A stretch of 64,000 bases of DNA, from assembly GCA_021018995.1 (NCBI GenBank), contig CM037597.1, forward strand, positions 5,531,299 to 5,595,298, written 5' to 3'. The notes below the pieces were generated by a model. It had not been told where the DNA came from. It saw only the letters and a list, made by a program, of their open reading frames with translations, and made no database searches. The position numbers and the translations under genes were made by a program. Shown here one piece after another: positions 23,878 through 35,721 of this stretch. Each line of letters starts with the position of its first letter. The first letter of the stretch is position 1. Origin of the DNA: Chloranthus sessilifolius (Eukaryota > Streptophyta > Magnoliopsida > Chloranthales > Chloranthaceae).

Positions 23878-25975
23878 TTCTCATTTCGCCTCAATTTCTG
23901 GATCTGTCACTATTGACAATTCAATGCCCATCTCAGAACGAATCCAATCTTGTGTACAAATTAAAAGTTCTACAGTCTCTGGAAGTAAACTACTCATAAA
24001 TTGATCAACTACCCTACCTCCTGTACTAAAAGCTGACTCTGAAGCAACTGTTATTGCAGGAATTGCTAAAATATCACGAACCATTATCGACAAAATTGGT
24101 CATGTGGTGGAATTAGCTTTTCACCAACACAAAATATCAAAATCTTTACACCCAGGGACTTGTGGCTCTTCTAAATAAATATCTAGCTCTGATTTTACGT
24201 TATTAATATATGTGTTAGTTTTATTTTTTTGTTGTTTCCACTTTAAGTATTTATCCCCCCAACATTTGATTTTGTAACACTAACACTCTCATAAATTATA
24301 TTACCCTCATTTGTCCCATTAGACTTATAATATTTAACGGCATACTCTTCATAAAGATTTCTTATAAATCCCATCAACTTAGTTATACGTACCCTCCCTT
24401 GTTCTCCATATAATTCTTTTATTGTATATTCTAAAAAGTCAACCTTCAATTGAGGATCAAAAATCACGGTAAATTGTAGAATCGTAGGACAAGCCGCCCA
24501 ATATTTATCAAATTTATCTTGCATACTTATAGTAATAGATCTACAAAATTGATTATCATCATTTTTGTTTTCATTTAAATCACTTTTAACTTTAACTACT
24601 TCACTTAAAAATAAACAAGACGTTGGATATTTACTTCCACTTATTAGTTTAGTAAACTCATAAAATTTCTTTTAAAATTCGTAAATTATTTTTGCATTAG
24701 ACCATTCATCATCTAAAATTTTTATATCGTAACTTGATTCATACAAATTAAAAGATTGGAAAGCATCTTTAAATTTTAAGGCAAATTCCAACATAAGGTA
24801 CGTAGAGTTCCATCATGTACTTACATCTAAATATAATCCTTTTTTATTTGGTACCCCTAAAAGATTAACAACCTTTTCAAATTTTTTTTTTCGAGATGGT
24901 GATAATTTTATGAACTTTACACTTTTTCGAATATTGTCAATAGTTGGTTTAATAATTTTTAATCCTTCTTCCACAATAAGATTTAAAATATGAGCAGAGT
25001 AACAAACATGGAATAATTCACCACTCAAAGGAAGAAATTCTTTTCAAACTAAGTGAGTTTTAATTGACTTTTGAGCAGTATTATTATTTCTGGCATTATC
25101 TAGAGTAATATATGCTATTTTATTTTGAAATTTTCATTTTATAAGACAAGCTATAATATGATCAGCAATATTAATCCCTGTGTGGGGTGAAGGAATTACA
25201 CAAAAATTAATAATTCATTTTTACATGGTTCAATTGGAGCCAATAAAATGTGCAGTAATAGCTAGATAATCAAGATCTTGATTGGAAGTCCATATATTAG
25301 ATGTTAGACTCATCTTAGAAGTAGATTGTTCAAATAAATTCATTAGTTTACCTTGTTCTTTTTTATGTAATGCTATACAATCTTTCTTTATTGTTGTACG
25401 TGACACCATTTTAAATAAAGGTTGCATATATTGACAAAAAGCAATAAAACCTATATAAGAAACAATATTAAATGGATATTCGTGCAAGACTAACATTCTT
25501 GCAAGAAGTTCTCTCACTTGTTCTTGGGTAAACTTTAACCTTTTGGGCATATCATTAATATTAGGAAAAGATATAACTTGTACTCTTTTGCGCTTTGAAT
25601 TGTTTGGGTAAGCTTCAATGTGTCATTTTAGGGTAGTAGTTCCACCTGATTTTTGAAGTTTATATATATTTTTACAATAAATACATCTTCCCTTTTGAAC
25701 TCCATCTATAATTATTTTTTCAAAACTATCCCAGACGGATGAAGTTGTTACACACTTACGTTTGGGGTCTGGTTCATCTAGAGCATTCCCATCAGCATCC
25801 ATATTGATGATAAAACTAAATGAAGAAGTGGAATCGGAGGCAAGAGCAAAAGATGGACTAGGAGAGGGTAAGGGGCATGACAAGGAGGTCGAGGAGGAGG
25901 CATCAATGATTGGGAGGTCTCCTTGTCAGACAAGTTAGAGTCTAAGATTTGATTTTTTTCCATGATTTAAAAATA
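23878..25975 (-). pseudogene. hAT transposase (BED finger, RICESLEEPER-like), pseudogene
   Basis: Read leftward. A Ser/Pro-rich start (25963-25800) precedes a BED zinc finger (SVWDSFEKIIIDGVQKGRCI, then CKNIYKL; Cys-Cys visible). Then come a segment with MSLTSNIWTSNQDLDYLAIT, a segment with CYSAHILNLIVEEGL, and the C-terminal dimerisation domain (ASESAFSTGGRVVDQFMSSL, near 24040-23990). Most pieces from 25883 to 24243 share one frame broken by stops, e.g. a TGA at 25620-25622 just after the finger. The first and last pieces lie in other frames, so at least two frameshifts exist. The protein would cut and paste hAT ends in the nucleus; this copy cannot. Family domestications exist, but the breaks argue against one here. 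Confidence 0.9.
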
Positions 25976-26400
25976 ATAATTAAAACAACCTTAATTTAAA
26001 ACAGTCTAATTAAAAGCATTTAAAATAACCTTAATTTAAAATAAAAAATCCTAATTTAAAGTAACCCTAATTTTATTTTATTTTAAATTAGCCCTAATTT
26101 GATAAAATATTATGCAAAAAGTCCTAATTTGTCGCAGCCCTAATTTTAATTTTTTTTAAATTAGCCATAATTTAAAGAAATATTATGCAAGAATCCTAAT
26201 TAAATCAGCCTTAATTTCTAAAAAAAATTTAAATCAGCCCTAATTTCTAAAAAAAATTCAAATCCTAATTTAAATCAGCCCTAATTTCTAAAAAAAATTC
26301 AAATCCTAATTTAAATATTATGCAAGAATCGTAATTTAAATCAGCCCTAATATTAATATTATGAAAAAATATTATACCCTTATTCTAAAATAAATAAAGG
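25976..26400. repeat. AT-rich degenerate tandem array in hAT 5' region
   Basis: Recurring CCCTAATTTAAATCAG and CTAAAAAAAATTCAAATCC phrases, in units of about 42-45 bp between 26200 and 26340. It lies upstream of the transposase start. The CCCTAAT runs are not telomere repeats. Confidence 0.6.
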
Positions 26401-27243
26401 AAGCGATACTAATGGGTTAGTGTTGATTGCCGATCTGACGATCTCCCTTCTGGTTGAGTTGCACGATCCGAATGCCGGTATGCGTGAAAACTTGAGAGAG
26501 CTTAAACAAGAGTGAAAAAGATGGAGTTGAGTTGCAACCCTAGCAGCCGTAGAGGACTAGAGGTAGAGGCAGCCGACTCGTATGAGAAGAAGATGGAGAG
26601 TTGTAAGAAGATAGAGAGTTGCAGAGGCAAACCTGCTTGCAACCCCACAAATTGTGATGTTCAGATAGAAGAAGATGAGAGTTGCAAGAAGATGGAGAGT
26701 TGCAGGAGGTAGCCGAGCAGCGTGAGAGTTGAGAAGATGAGAGAGTGAAGAAGATGGATGCAAGAGAGAAGATGGATCAAGACTTGCAAGGCAGTGGTAT
26801 GTTGTCTGCGCCACTGCGTGAGAACTTGAGAGTTGAGAGAAACAATGGGTTAGTTACTGTTGTCTGTTGGGCTATATAATATTATATATATCTAATGAAA
26901 TTAGGGCAAGTGTGGTGGGTGACAAAAGTACCGATTTGCCCTTCAAAGTACCCGTTAGTTGAAGGGTGGGTAAAATAGACCTCTAATTTTTTTTTTTTTT
27001 TTTAGAGAGGAATAGACATCTAAGTTATTTTATATATATATATTATAGATTTTAACCAAGTCATAGAGCCGAATCGGGGCGAGCCGGCCTTAGCTCTAGC
27101 TCGGCTCTTTTCATTCGAGCTACAAACTGGCTGGCTCAGCTCGGCTTTCGAGCTGAGCTCTAAAGAGAAAAGACCTTATTTTTCGGGACGAGCTGAGCTG
27201 AGTTGTCGAGCTGGCTCGACTCTGTTGCAGCCCTAAGTCCATC

Positions 27244-27678
27244 ATTGCACCCGAATGTCGTCTGCCGCCTTAACACTGCATCACGTGCCTCATGACACCA
27301 AGATGTCGCGTGCCCTATTGGCACCATGTCGCGTGTCCCTACGCGGAGCACTGCATTACGTGTCTCATGGCACCAGAACGTCGCGTGCCCTCTTGGCACC
27401 ACATCGCGTACCCCTACGCGGAGTATCGCATTACGTGCCTTATGGCACCAGGACATCGCGTGCCCCTACACGGAGCACCGCATTACGTGTCTCAAGTGGG
27501 TCTAGTCGTCGTCGTATCGTGTATAAGGGACACATGCACGCGTTGCAAGGCCACGCGCCTTTGCGCTCACGCGCTACACACTTAGCTACAATGTTCGTCC
27601 GCCTTCTTGTTAGCCAAATTCCTAATTCCAAAGTCACCATGCCTTTATGCTAGCGGCCAGATTAATGAGACCGTCACA
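27244..27678 (-). repeat. LARD 5' LTR, second part
   Basis: Resumes the LTR after the hAT (CATTGCACC as at 6879) and ends CCGTCACA at 27678. It contains the CGTGCCCTCTTGGCACCA-type array seen in the partner LTR. Confidence 0.75.
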
Positions 27679-27965
27679 ATTAGCACCTCGGTAGTGAATC
27701 ATCAGCACCCTAGTAGCAAGGAGTTGGCACCCCGGCACCGGGGTGCCGGTGCTTCGCTAAAAAAAAAGAAAACAACGGAGTATTGACGCTTCTATATCGA
27801 GGTGTCAACGCTTCGATTAAAACAAATAAAAAATAAAAATAAAAATTTAGTGAGGAGACGACACCCCGGCGCTGGCACCTTGACGACGGGATCCTAGCGC
27901 TTCGCCACTGGAGTGTCGGAGCAACACTGTCGAGGTGCTAGCACTTTGCTACTGAGCAGCCACTT
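27679..27965. other. remaining internal sequence of the outer TIR element
   Basis: Contains short inverted and repeated words such as GCACCCCGGCACCGGGGTGC (27728-27747) and several GCACC / GCTTCG phrases. No coding frame. Confidence 0.45.
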
Positions 27966-28355
27966 TTTTATGTAAAATATACCTGAAAAAGTAAGTGTAA
28001 CACTTTCTTGAAAAAATGGAGAGAAAAAAGAGACTTTAAAAAAGTCAAGAATGACAGTTAAAAGGGTATTTAACTTTTTTTAAGTAAAATATACCTGAAA
28101 AAGTAAGTGTGATACTTTCTTGAAAAAATAGAGAGAAGAAAGAGACTTTAAAAAAGTCAAGAATGACTGTCGAAAGGGTATTTAACTTTTAAAATATTTT
28201 AAAAGTTTTACTCTAATTAGTAAAGTGAGTCTCATGTCACTCATCACTTTATAAAAAAGGTGCTATGTGTAGCGTGCATATCAATTGACGCTACGTGTAG
28301 CGTGCATATCAATTGGCGCGTAGATATTTCTAGGCCCGGACGCATATCCCCAGCC
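27966..28355 (-). repeat. right terminal inverted repeat of the outer element, with internal duplication
   Basis: Reverse complement of 5427-5700. About 120 bp (27965-28085 and 28084-28200, starting near TAAAATATACCTGAAAAAGT) is present twice in tandem here but once at the left end. ACGCTACGTGTAGCGTGCAT phrases near 28260-28310 are also doubled. Confidence 0.75.
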
Positions 28356-28580
28356 GTCTCTCTATGTATATATTTATATAGTGTGGCTTATTTTGTTTTT
28401 GGATGTATAATGTAGCTTATAAGGATGAAAAACATATGCATGATGTATCCCAAAGGCGATAAACATTTTTAAAGTATAATGGCTGTCACGTCAAATCTGT
28501 AAAATAATTTTAGCCGTTGATTATAAATTTGGCTGTTGTATATTACATAATAAAAATATATATGTTTTGAATCTTTGATA

Positions 28581-29319
28581 GGGTGGAATTATTTGCACCC
28601 ATTTTTCCTTTGAAGAACACACATATCCCTCATAAATAATCGTTGATTGCGTTGAATCAGAAGATAGAGATCATTTTTCATCCCAATCTTTAACATAATA
28701 TATCTTGCGATCATATCGCAACTATCATACGGGCACATGTTGATTCGTGGGGAATACATCCTCAAAAGTGACCATAATCATAGGCATTCAGAAGAAATTA
28801 ACGTTTTTCAAGGGATTTGGGATGGACCTGCCTTCTTGTATCATCGAACCCCTCACATCCCAGTACAAAGCTGTGCCGACAACAGATCCTCAGTGATCAG
28901 TGTCCCATATTAAATATCCGATACAATTAAGGTAACGACTTCGGGCATGAGGCCAGCTCCCATAGTGTGATGGGTAGTGTGTACAAGGAAAACCTAAACA
29001 TAATCCTATGAAATTAAAGGCAGTTTGATTGTTTTGACACTTTTAAACTGATCTTCAAACAAAATGGAAGGATCTTACAAGCGATATAATGAAATTTCTT
29101 GATTGACTCTACCCACTAAAACGGTATGGATTTGAAGTATTTGAACTGATATTTAAATTGATACCGAATGATAGTTGTGTCATAATCGCAAGAGCTATTG
29201 TGTGAAAGATTGGAGTAAAAAATGACCTCTATCATCTGATTCAAAAAAATCAGCATTATTTTTTATTGTGGAAACACATGTATCCATTATAGGAAAAATG
29301 GGTGCAAATAACGCCACAC
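28581..29319. mobile_element. Mutator-like MITE with about 155-bp TIRs and 9-bp TSD
   Basis: The left end GGGTGGAATTATTTGCACCC is mirrored by the right end (reverse complement GTGTGGCGTTATTTGCACCC). Similarity continues inward for about 155 bp, including AATCAGA.GATAGAG.TCATTTTT. The flanks TCTTTGATA (28572-28580) and TCTTTGATC (29320-29328) match at eight of nine positions, the TSD size of Mutator-like elements. The 739-bp element has no coding frame. Confidence 0.85.
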
Positions 29320-29328
29320 TCTTTGATC

Positions 29329-30473
29329 TTATAAAATATTATTAGCAAATTACAAAAACATCTCGTGTGCCTATTTTATTTAGCAAAATAATGGGGGTTT
29401 ATTTTTTATCACCAAAGTAGCAACATGGGCATAATACGGGTTACTTTAGGGTCAGCCCACCGAAGGGTGTTTTAACATGTCAATTTATTCCCATAGAATT
29501 AAAAAAAAATCAGGCTACTTCTGTGGGACGGCATCGATATTATAGTACATGCTTCAGGACTAGCCCACCGATGCTGTTTTTATGCTGTGAAGCCAACCTA
29601 CCGAAGCTGATTTTTAGTTCACAACACGAGTCGTGTACAACCATATTGTGAGACGTTTTGGTCATAAAATATAAATCTTATTATTTTGGTGATTAAAATA
29701 CGAGCACAAGACATTTTGATAATAAACCCAAATTTTATAGTATGATCTTCAATGAAAGAAACACGTGATGATACCAAATGCCACATGTTTAGAAAACTCG
29801 CCCGTTTTCATAATCCATAGGGAACGGGTGGAAAACCTAATATTAACTCCACATCTGTGCTCCCTAAGCTTTAGTCGTTGTTTTTTCTTTCCAGTTTTCA
29901 CCATGATTCATGCCCACCTTCTTTATTTGGTTCAAGGAACTCTGATCCATAGCTTTTATAAAACCCACGTGGGCTGCGCGCATCTATTTGACTGACTCAG
30001 ACTGCAATTCTGTGGGCTACTATTAGGTGCTAATCCTGTGCACCAGTCTAAACTATACACCATGTGCTTTCATATATCATATATGCATATCTCTGAAATC
30101 TTAAAATCCGTAAACATCTTAAAGGAGCTCGGCGGATAGATGATCCATTTTGTAAACTCATGAGCGCATATTCTACAAAATCTTAGGCTGCCTTTGGCAA
30201 AACTCCCCGCCTGCTTCTAGCCGCTCTAAACTTGCTTAGAGCATAGTGACAGATTTCATTTTAGCAAATATTTCAGTAGGGGATCATTTAAAAAAAAACT
30301 CAGGAACAATTTTAAAAAGTTTCGAGAAAATTTTGGGGGTACAAAAAATTTATGTATAAATTACATTTAATATTCGTAAAAATCTTATTTATTATTTTAA
30401 ATGGCTGAAATTAGAACAATTTATTAATTTCGGCGAAATTTCGTTAATCTCGCCAAAATTAATGAAATTTCGG
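29329..30473. other. intergenic, no gene seen
   Basis: AT-rich with no supported feature. From about 30240 it shows GAAATTTCG-type phrases that continue on the far side of the next MITE (31118-31400), so that MITE split an older repeat. Confidence 0.5.
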
Positions 30474-31109
30474 TAGGGATGCAAACTGTAAACCGAAAAC
30501 AGATCCTGAATCAAAATCCGAGGATCCCGAACCGGCCCGAACCGCACCAAAAACTAATGAATTCAGTTCGGTTTTCAGTTTGGGTTCCTCGAAACCGATT
30601 CCCGACTTGGTAGGTTGAGTAAACCGATCTTTAAACGGAACTTAACCGATCCAAACCGGACCCGAACCGGCCAAAACCAAACCCGAACTGGTGGTACACC
30701 GCACCTAGAACCGACAATACCCGACCCAGACCCGCACCCAAAACTGACAATAGTCTATATACTAACTATATTCTATATATAACATTATATACACTAACTT
30801 TTACTCTAACTAACTATACATTAACTAACTTAATTTTTTTAGCCCCAACCGGTTTCTGAACCGAACAGAACACCAAAATGCACTGACACGAAGTGACCGG
30901 ATTAAACCCAAACCTACCAAACCGAATCGAACACCGAAATGCACGAAAACATTCGGTTTCATTTTGGAAACAGGTTGGGGGTTTCTGGATTTCGGTGCAC
31001 CGAAACCAAAACAGATATGTTTTGGTTCGGTATTGGTTTGGAGTGTACTGAACCGAAAACCAAAAATTTCGGATTCGGTTCGGTTCAATACACCGAAGTT
31101 GCGTCCCTA
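30474..31109. mobile_element. hAT-type MITE, 636 bp
   Basis: The ends TAGGGATGCAA and TTGCGTCCCTA are inverted copies. The flanks AATTTCGG and AATTTTTG agree at six of eight positions, an 8-bp hAT TSD that has decayed. The interior is full of AACCGAACC / GGTTCGGTT subterminal words. No transposase. Confidence 0.85.
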
Positions 31110-31117
31110 AATTTTTG

Positions 31118-32384
31118 TGATTTCTCCTAAATTTTGGCGATTTCTAAGAAATCCCCGAAATTACGCCAAAAGTTATGTCCAACCCCTGTTTCGGTAAATT
31201 TCGGAGAAATTTGTAACTATGGACTAGAGTTGAAAATTAAAAAAATAGGGAAAATTTTCAGAAAGATTCAAGAATTTCATAAATAACTAATGAAATTCGC
31301 AAATAATTCTTACAATTTATAAGTTTTGAAAAAAGTCTGGGAAGAGCTATAATTTTATTCATTTTTTCATAAAATCGTGAATAATTTTTCGGACTTTTTT
31401 CAAAAAGTTGGAGAATTTGGTCACTATATTGGCAGGCTGTAGAACATGTGCTAGGGGAAAATGGTTAGATCCAACTAGGTAAACCTGATTTTGTGTACAA
31501 CCAGATCTGCAATCATTGAATATGAGAGAATCTTGACATCCAAGATTATAGGACAACATCTGGCCAATATTCTATCACATCGAATGGCTATAGATCTGGT
31601 TGAACACAAAATCAGGTTCACCCAGACCTATGTTCCTTACCATTGCCCGTGGTAGAGATCTCGTAATGATCTAATTTTTAATATGAATCTCATCTAAAAG
31701 AAGTTTTTGTATGCATAGTTTTAAATCATGCCCAAAACGCCTCATTTTAAGATTGTTTATTATAAACTTTTATATTTCATAAAGCGGATTCATGGTTGAT
31801 AGTCAACGGGTCATTGATTTTGTACATGATCAACGATTGTCTTAGTCTCATGTGGTATCATATATGCACTTCATGGAATGATCATATCGATTGGCTTCTC
31901 TCATCTAAAAACTACAATGCTTTATTCAAATTCATTTTGGCTGTTCATTTTCTTGCCCGCCTAGGTTTCCTGAGAAAGTTTTTTGTAAAAACTAAAGCTA
32001 TATCCAATCTATTTGATGACTATCTTCCCTAGGATTGAGTTTTGATGATAGATTGATATAGATGAATGATAAGTGGTTGATATAGATAGGCATGAATTGG
32101 GATAGATGATGATTGATTGATGAATGATCATTAATGATGGATTAATGAATGATGATTAATTGATATAAATGAATGATGACTGATTGAGATAGATATGACA
32201 ATTGATTATAAACGAAAATTGAGAAATTAATTGATATGATACATTCGATAATGATATAACATTAAAAAATGATTGGCGCACTCACGAAGATGGAGTAACC
32301 AAATCGATACCGAATAATGATCTAAACTGATTATCGAAATTCTAGAAAAGAAATATAAGGTAATGGAAGCTTATTTGAATTATT
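31118..32384. other. intergenic, no gene seen
   Basis: Older AT-rich repeat remnant up to about 31400. Around 32040-32260 there is a loose tandem array of GATTGATGAATGATGA-like units. The 78-residue frame at 31796-32032 is not recognised and is not called a gene. Confidence 0.5.
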
Positions 32385-32650
32385 TATTTTTCAAAAAAAA
32401 GTCTTATTCGGCCTTTAAGAGGACGTGGTTAAATATTGAATTCGGACCGGCATATTTGGTGCATTAATTTTTTGTTAACTTTGATCACATTTTGGATGGT
32501 GTATAAAATACTTTTTCAATAATTTTTCTTCTTTTGATAGATGTTATCGATGTTGTGTATGTTGCCTTGACATCAGATTTTCAGATTAGGTGTTACTTGA
32601 CATTCAAACGGAACTTCTATAGGGTTTCACGCTAGGTGACTAACTTAGCT
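32385..32650 (+). repeat. inverted-repeat arm, left (partner 35722-35997)
   Basis: About 265 bp from ATTATTTATTTTTC to GACTAACTTAGCTAT. It matches the reverse complement of 35722-35997 at roughly 90 percent by eye, including ATAGGGTTTCACGCTAG and AAGAGGACGTGGTTAAATAT. The pair could be TIRs of a 3.6-kb element; no clear TSD was found. Confidence 0.8.
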
Positions 32651-32654
32651 ATAG

Positions 32655-32870
32655 ATCAAAATGCCAGAAAATCGGTACGTATCGGATGATACGTATCGGT
32701 ATTGGTCCATATCGAATGATACATTGAATGTATCGATCGATACATGCCATATATTTTAACGATATAATACATTTAATGTATCGTATCTTTCGCGTCCGAT
32801 ACATATCTGTAACGGACGATACGTATCAATATCAGACGATATTTTAATCCATAAACCTAACATTATCGCT
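32655..32870. repeat. CGATACGTATCGG-family repeat, copy 1
   Basis: Dense runs of GATACGTATCGG- and ATGTATCG-type words. The same family recurs at about 38195, 39095, 40165, 42140 and 43850. Non-coding. It abuts the inner edge of the inverted-repeat arm. Confidence 0.7.
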
Positions 32871-33161
32871 TTCATATATATATATATATATAAACCAAGA
32901 GGAGGCATTTCGGTCATGTTACTACCAACAAGGTTTAGTGGGAACCGATTTCACTAAAAGCATCCGAGAAAGTAAGAACAGATGATAAAAGAAAGAATAA
33001 AGACTTTTGTCCTTATATGTTAGAACATTGAAGTCAATAATAATAAAGAAGAAGAGTTGACGGTAGGTGCATAGTCACAATATCCGGGCTCTCCGTAATA
33101 ATTCGGTGAAGTTAGAATCCGAAAAAGTTTAGAAAGTTTGGGAAAAAATCAGGAAAATAAA

Positions 33162-33238
<77 letters not shown>

Positions 33239-35348
33239 CTTTTAAGTTGAGAGAGAGACGAAGGATTTAAGAGAGGAAACTAGAGAGACTAGAGAGGAGT
33301 TTAATTTTTAATTATATTTTATTTTTTACTTTTAACTTTTAGATATATATATATATATATATATATAAAGTAATAAAAGTTTTACCTTTTTAAAGTAATG
33401 TTTAAATAGCAAATTACTTTTAACTTTGAAGTTGCAACTTGAAAGTAATTTAGTGTGTACAGTAAGGGTAGCCGACTTTGGCGATGTTAATGTTTTTTCG
33501 AATTATTCACGAAGTTCGGCGATTTCAGTGATTTTTTTAAAACATTGCGAATAATTCATGTTTTGTTCGTTTCTCACAAAAATTATAAATTATTCAATAA
33601 TTCGGCGATTTTAAATAATCCATAATTTTTGTGACTATAGATAGGTGGATGTATCACCAATTCTTTCCACATGGATATATATCTTATGTCAAATCAGTAG
33701 ACTTGCTATGCTTCCAAATTTAGGAGATTCAAGATGTTTGGATTACAATTAATACTAGGACTTATCTCAGACGAGATCATAATGACAAATTTCGACGAAA
33801 TTCATGGACAAAAATTTCGATATATTTTGATAACTTTCAGCGAAATTTCAAATTTTTTGGAAATTTTCTTATCTATATTTAAATTTATTGTTTATTTTAA
33901 ATATGTTAATAATTTAGTATATATTTTAGTAATTTTTTTAAAAATATATTAAATATGTTTTTTGTATATTATTAATCCCCGAAACGTTCCCGAATTTTTT
34001 CCGAAAGGTATCAAAACTAATTCGAAATGTACCGAAAGGAATATTAAACCCCTAGCCCTTGGCCTCACACGTTCAGGACGGCTCTCGCGCCCTACACATT
34101 CCGATCCATGAGTAGGGTCGGCGCGGCATAGTCGTACATTTTAATTTTAATTAAATCATTCTTTTCGGTTTGTTTTTAAAGAATCTATAATCATTGTAGA
34201 AGATTTCTCGTTTTTGTTAACCTGATCAAGCTATTTTAATTTTTAAAATAAAAAAATCCTACTTATCACGAAATTGTAAGATATATGAAATGCAGTAAAA
34301 AGTTCACCTTTAAAAACAAATATTTACAATAAATCCAATTACAAAAGTACATTAGTGAATTTAAAAGACATACTTAAGAAAAACAACCAGAAAAAGAAGG
34401 TCCAAAAACACGTGAATTGATCATATGTGTGCAGGTGATGGTAGCTCTATAGACAAAACAAGCTCAAACTGTAAGTTCAGTGATCGCTCTTGAATTTCTC
34501 ATTATCCTACTCTCCTAACTTTGATTGAGTGGTTGCTGGCTTGCCTATGAAATTTTTAGGTCATGAAAGGACCGTAAGCGGTGAAGCTTAATAAAGTCTT
34601 AATTATTTTAAGTTATGATTTTCAGTACAATTTTATGTAGCTAAACTTACAATTCTCATGCATAAGAGGGTTTCACATTGTAATTTATGCTAAATAAGAT
34701 TTACAACATATCCTAATATCAACAGAATAATAAAGAAAATTCACAAATCAATCTTAAGCAGAAAAGATTCTAAGTATAAAGTACAAAATACAGTATACAA
34801 ATATTATCTATACAGGAAAATATTTAATTGCAACTACCATTACTATGAAAGAAAATAACATACTATAAATTTTCAATTAGCAAGAATTGTAAAACTATTA
34901 TGTTTATGAGGTTTACAAGGTTTACTAATCCAATTATTGGTTCATTGGTTATTAGTTCACCGATTTATTAAGTGCCTTTTTAATTTTTCATTCTTAAGCC
35001 TATTTATTTATCGTTTTATTTATTTATTTACCGATTCATTTATTTCTCAATGGAATGATTTGTTAAGTGTTTTTTAATTAATTCAGTGCGATACTAGACA
35101 CCAATCATTATCCGATATCGATATCAATATCAATTATCAATGTCGCGCAAACAGAGGTTGACACTCTTCTTCATTTAGTCAATCAAAACAAGGATCAAAA
35201 ACCATGTTGGTCTAACAGAATTCAATCTTCAGTTAATATTTGAAACTTGTCTGAATATGAGTCGTTCATAATGAGCCCGTTCGCAAGAATAATGATTAGC
35301 TATGTGAACTTTAATATTCAATGCAATATCATCTTTTCACTTTTAATA

Positions 35349-35406
<58 letters not shown>

Positions 35407-35539
35407 GATAGTTCGATTTCAAATCCAATTTCTTAAGTAAGATTTTGGTAATCATATTCGATTTCAATATTCAATCATCAATTTTCGATAATTTCATTAC
35501 CCTTTTTCAATTCATTTTATCTCACAATCGGGTTCAATT
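32871..35539. repeat. AT-rich stretch with long (TA)n microsatellites, no gene
   Basis: (TA)n tracts at about 33168-33235, 33342-33366 and 35352-35404. GAAATTTCG-type degraded repeat words at 33480-33650 and 33790-34000. Frames here are short and low-complexity. No gene or RNA supported. Confidence 0.6.
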
Positions 35540-35717
35540 CACTACAAAAAATAAGACTATTAGCGGCAGTTTTTTGCAGCTAAAAAGTACCGCTATTAAA
35601 ACAAAAACTATTATGACTATTTGCAGCAAGGGTATTAACGGCAAGGGTATTAACGGCACTTTTTTTGTTAATGGCGGCAATTTATGGCTGCCGCTAATAG
35701 TCTTTTTTTTAGTAGTG
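35540..35717. mobile_element. CACTA-type MITE, copy 1
   Basis: Starts CACTACAAAAAATAAG and ends TTTTTTTTAGTAGTG, with inverted GACTATTAGCGGCAGTTTT phrases inside. The length is 178 bp. Flanks ATT/ATA allow only a decayed 3-bp TSD. It lies exactly at the inner edge of the right inverted-repeat arm. Confidence 0.75.
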
Positions 35718-35721
35718 ATAG

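Larger units (their letters stand above)
22905..27235 (-). mobile_element. hAT DNA transposon, autonomous-size, decayed
   Basis: A 4331-bp element with ends TAGGGCTG and CAGCCCTA. It is flanked by 8-bp duplications GGTCCGTC (22897-22904) and AGTCCATC (27236-27243), equal at six of eight positions; both resemble the undisturbed LTR at 6875. GAGCTCGAGC- and GAGCTGAGCT-rich stretches near both ends are subterminal repeats of the sort hAT transposases bind. It interrupts the LARD LTR and so is younger than the LARD. Confidence 0.92.
5722..27678 (-). mobile_element. LARD-type non-coding LTR element, split by two later insertions
   Basis: Two copies of a roughly 1.67-kb LTR (TGTCAC...TCACA) flank a 2.75-kb internal region without coding capacity. 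A primer-binding site matching initiator tRNA-Met lies inside the right LTR on the minus strand. A purine-rich tract (minus strand) adjoins the left LTR. The element therefore reads leftward. The two LTRs differ by roughly 15-20 percent by eye, mostly transitions, so it is old. No clear TSD remains (CGTTA left, ATTAG right). Confidence 0.75.
5427..28355. mobile_element. outer DNA element with long terminal inverted repeats, expanded by nested insertions
   Basis: Sequence 5427-5700 reappears in reverse complement at 27966-28355. Without later insertions the element would be only about 1 kb, so it is probably a large non-autonomous TIR element. Both ends abut (TA)n-like sequence, so a TSD cannot be read. 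Long TIRs suggest Mutator-like affinity, but this is inference. It is the oldest layer of the nest because everything else lies within it. Confidence 0.65.

Noticed and set aside
25976-26340. CCCTAAT-rich tract as interstitial telomere repeat
   Set aside because: Units are about 42-45 bp with CCCTAATTT, not the plant CCCTAAA heptamer in tandem.
26512-26712. A Cys-rich frame with repeated ESCKK phrases
   Set aside because: It lies in the end region of the hAT element opposite the transposase and reflects a GAGTTGCAAGAAGATGGA-type repeat. No signal peptide or family match.
5722-27683. A clean 5-bp TSD for the LARD
   Set aside because: The flanks CGTTA and ATTAG do not match; bounds rest on the paired LTR ends, the PBS and the purine tract.
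29765-29995. A 76-residue + frame ending in a Cys/His-containing tail
   Set aside because: No homologous motif, no promoter or splice context; likely chance.
31796-32032. A 78-residue + frame with YHICTSWNDHIDWLL
   Set aside because: No recognised family, AT-rich codon use and a repeat-rich setting; not enough to call a gene.
35352-35404. (TA)n tract as an origin or matrix attachment site
   Set aside because: Simple microsatellite; at least six similar tracts lie in the window with no supporting context.
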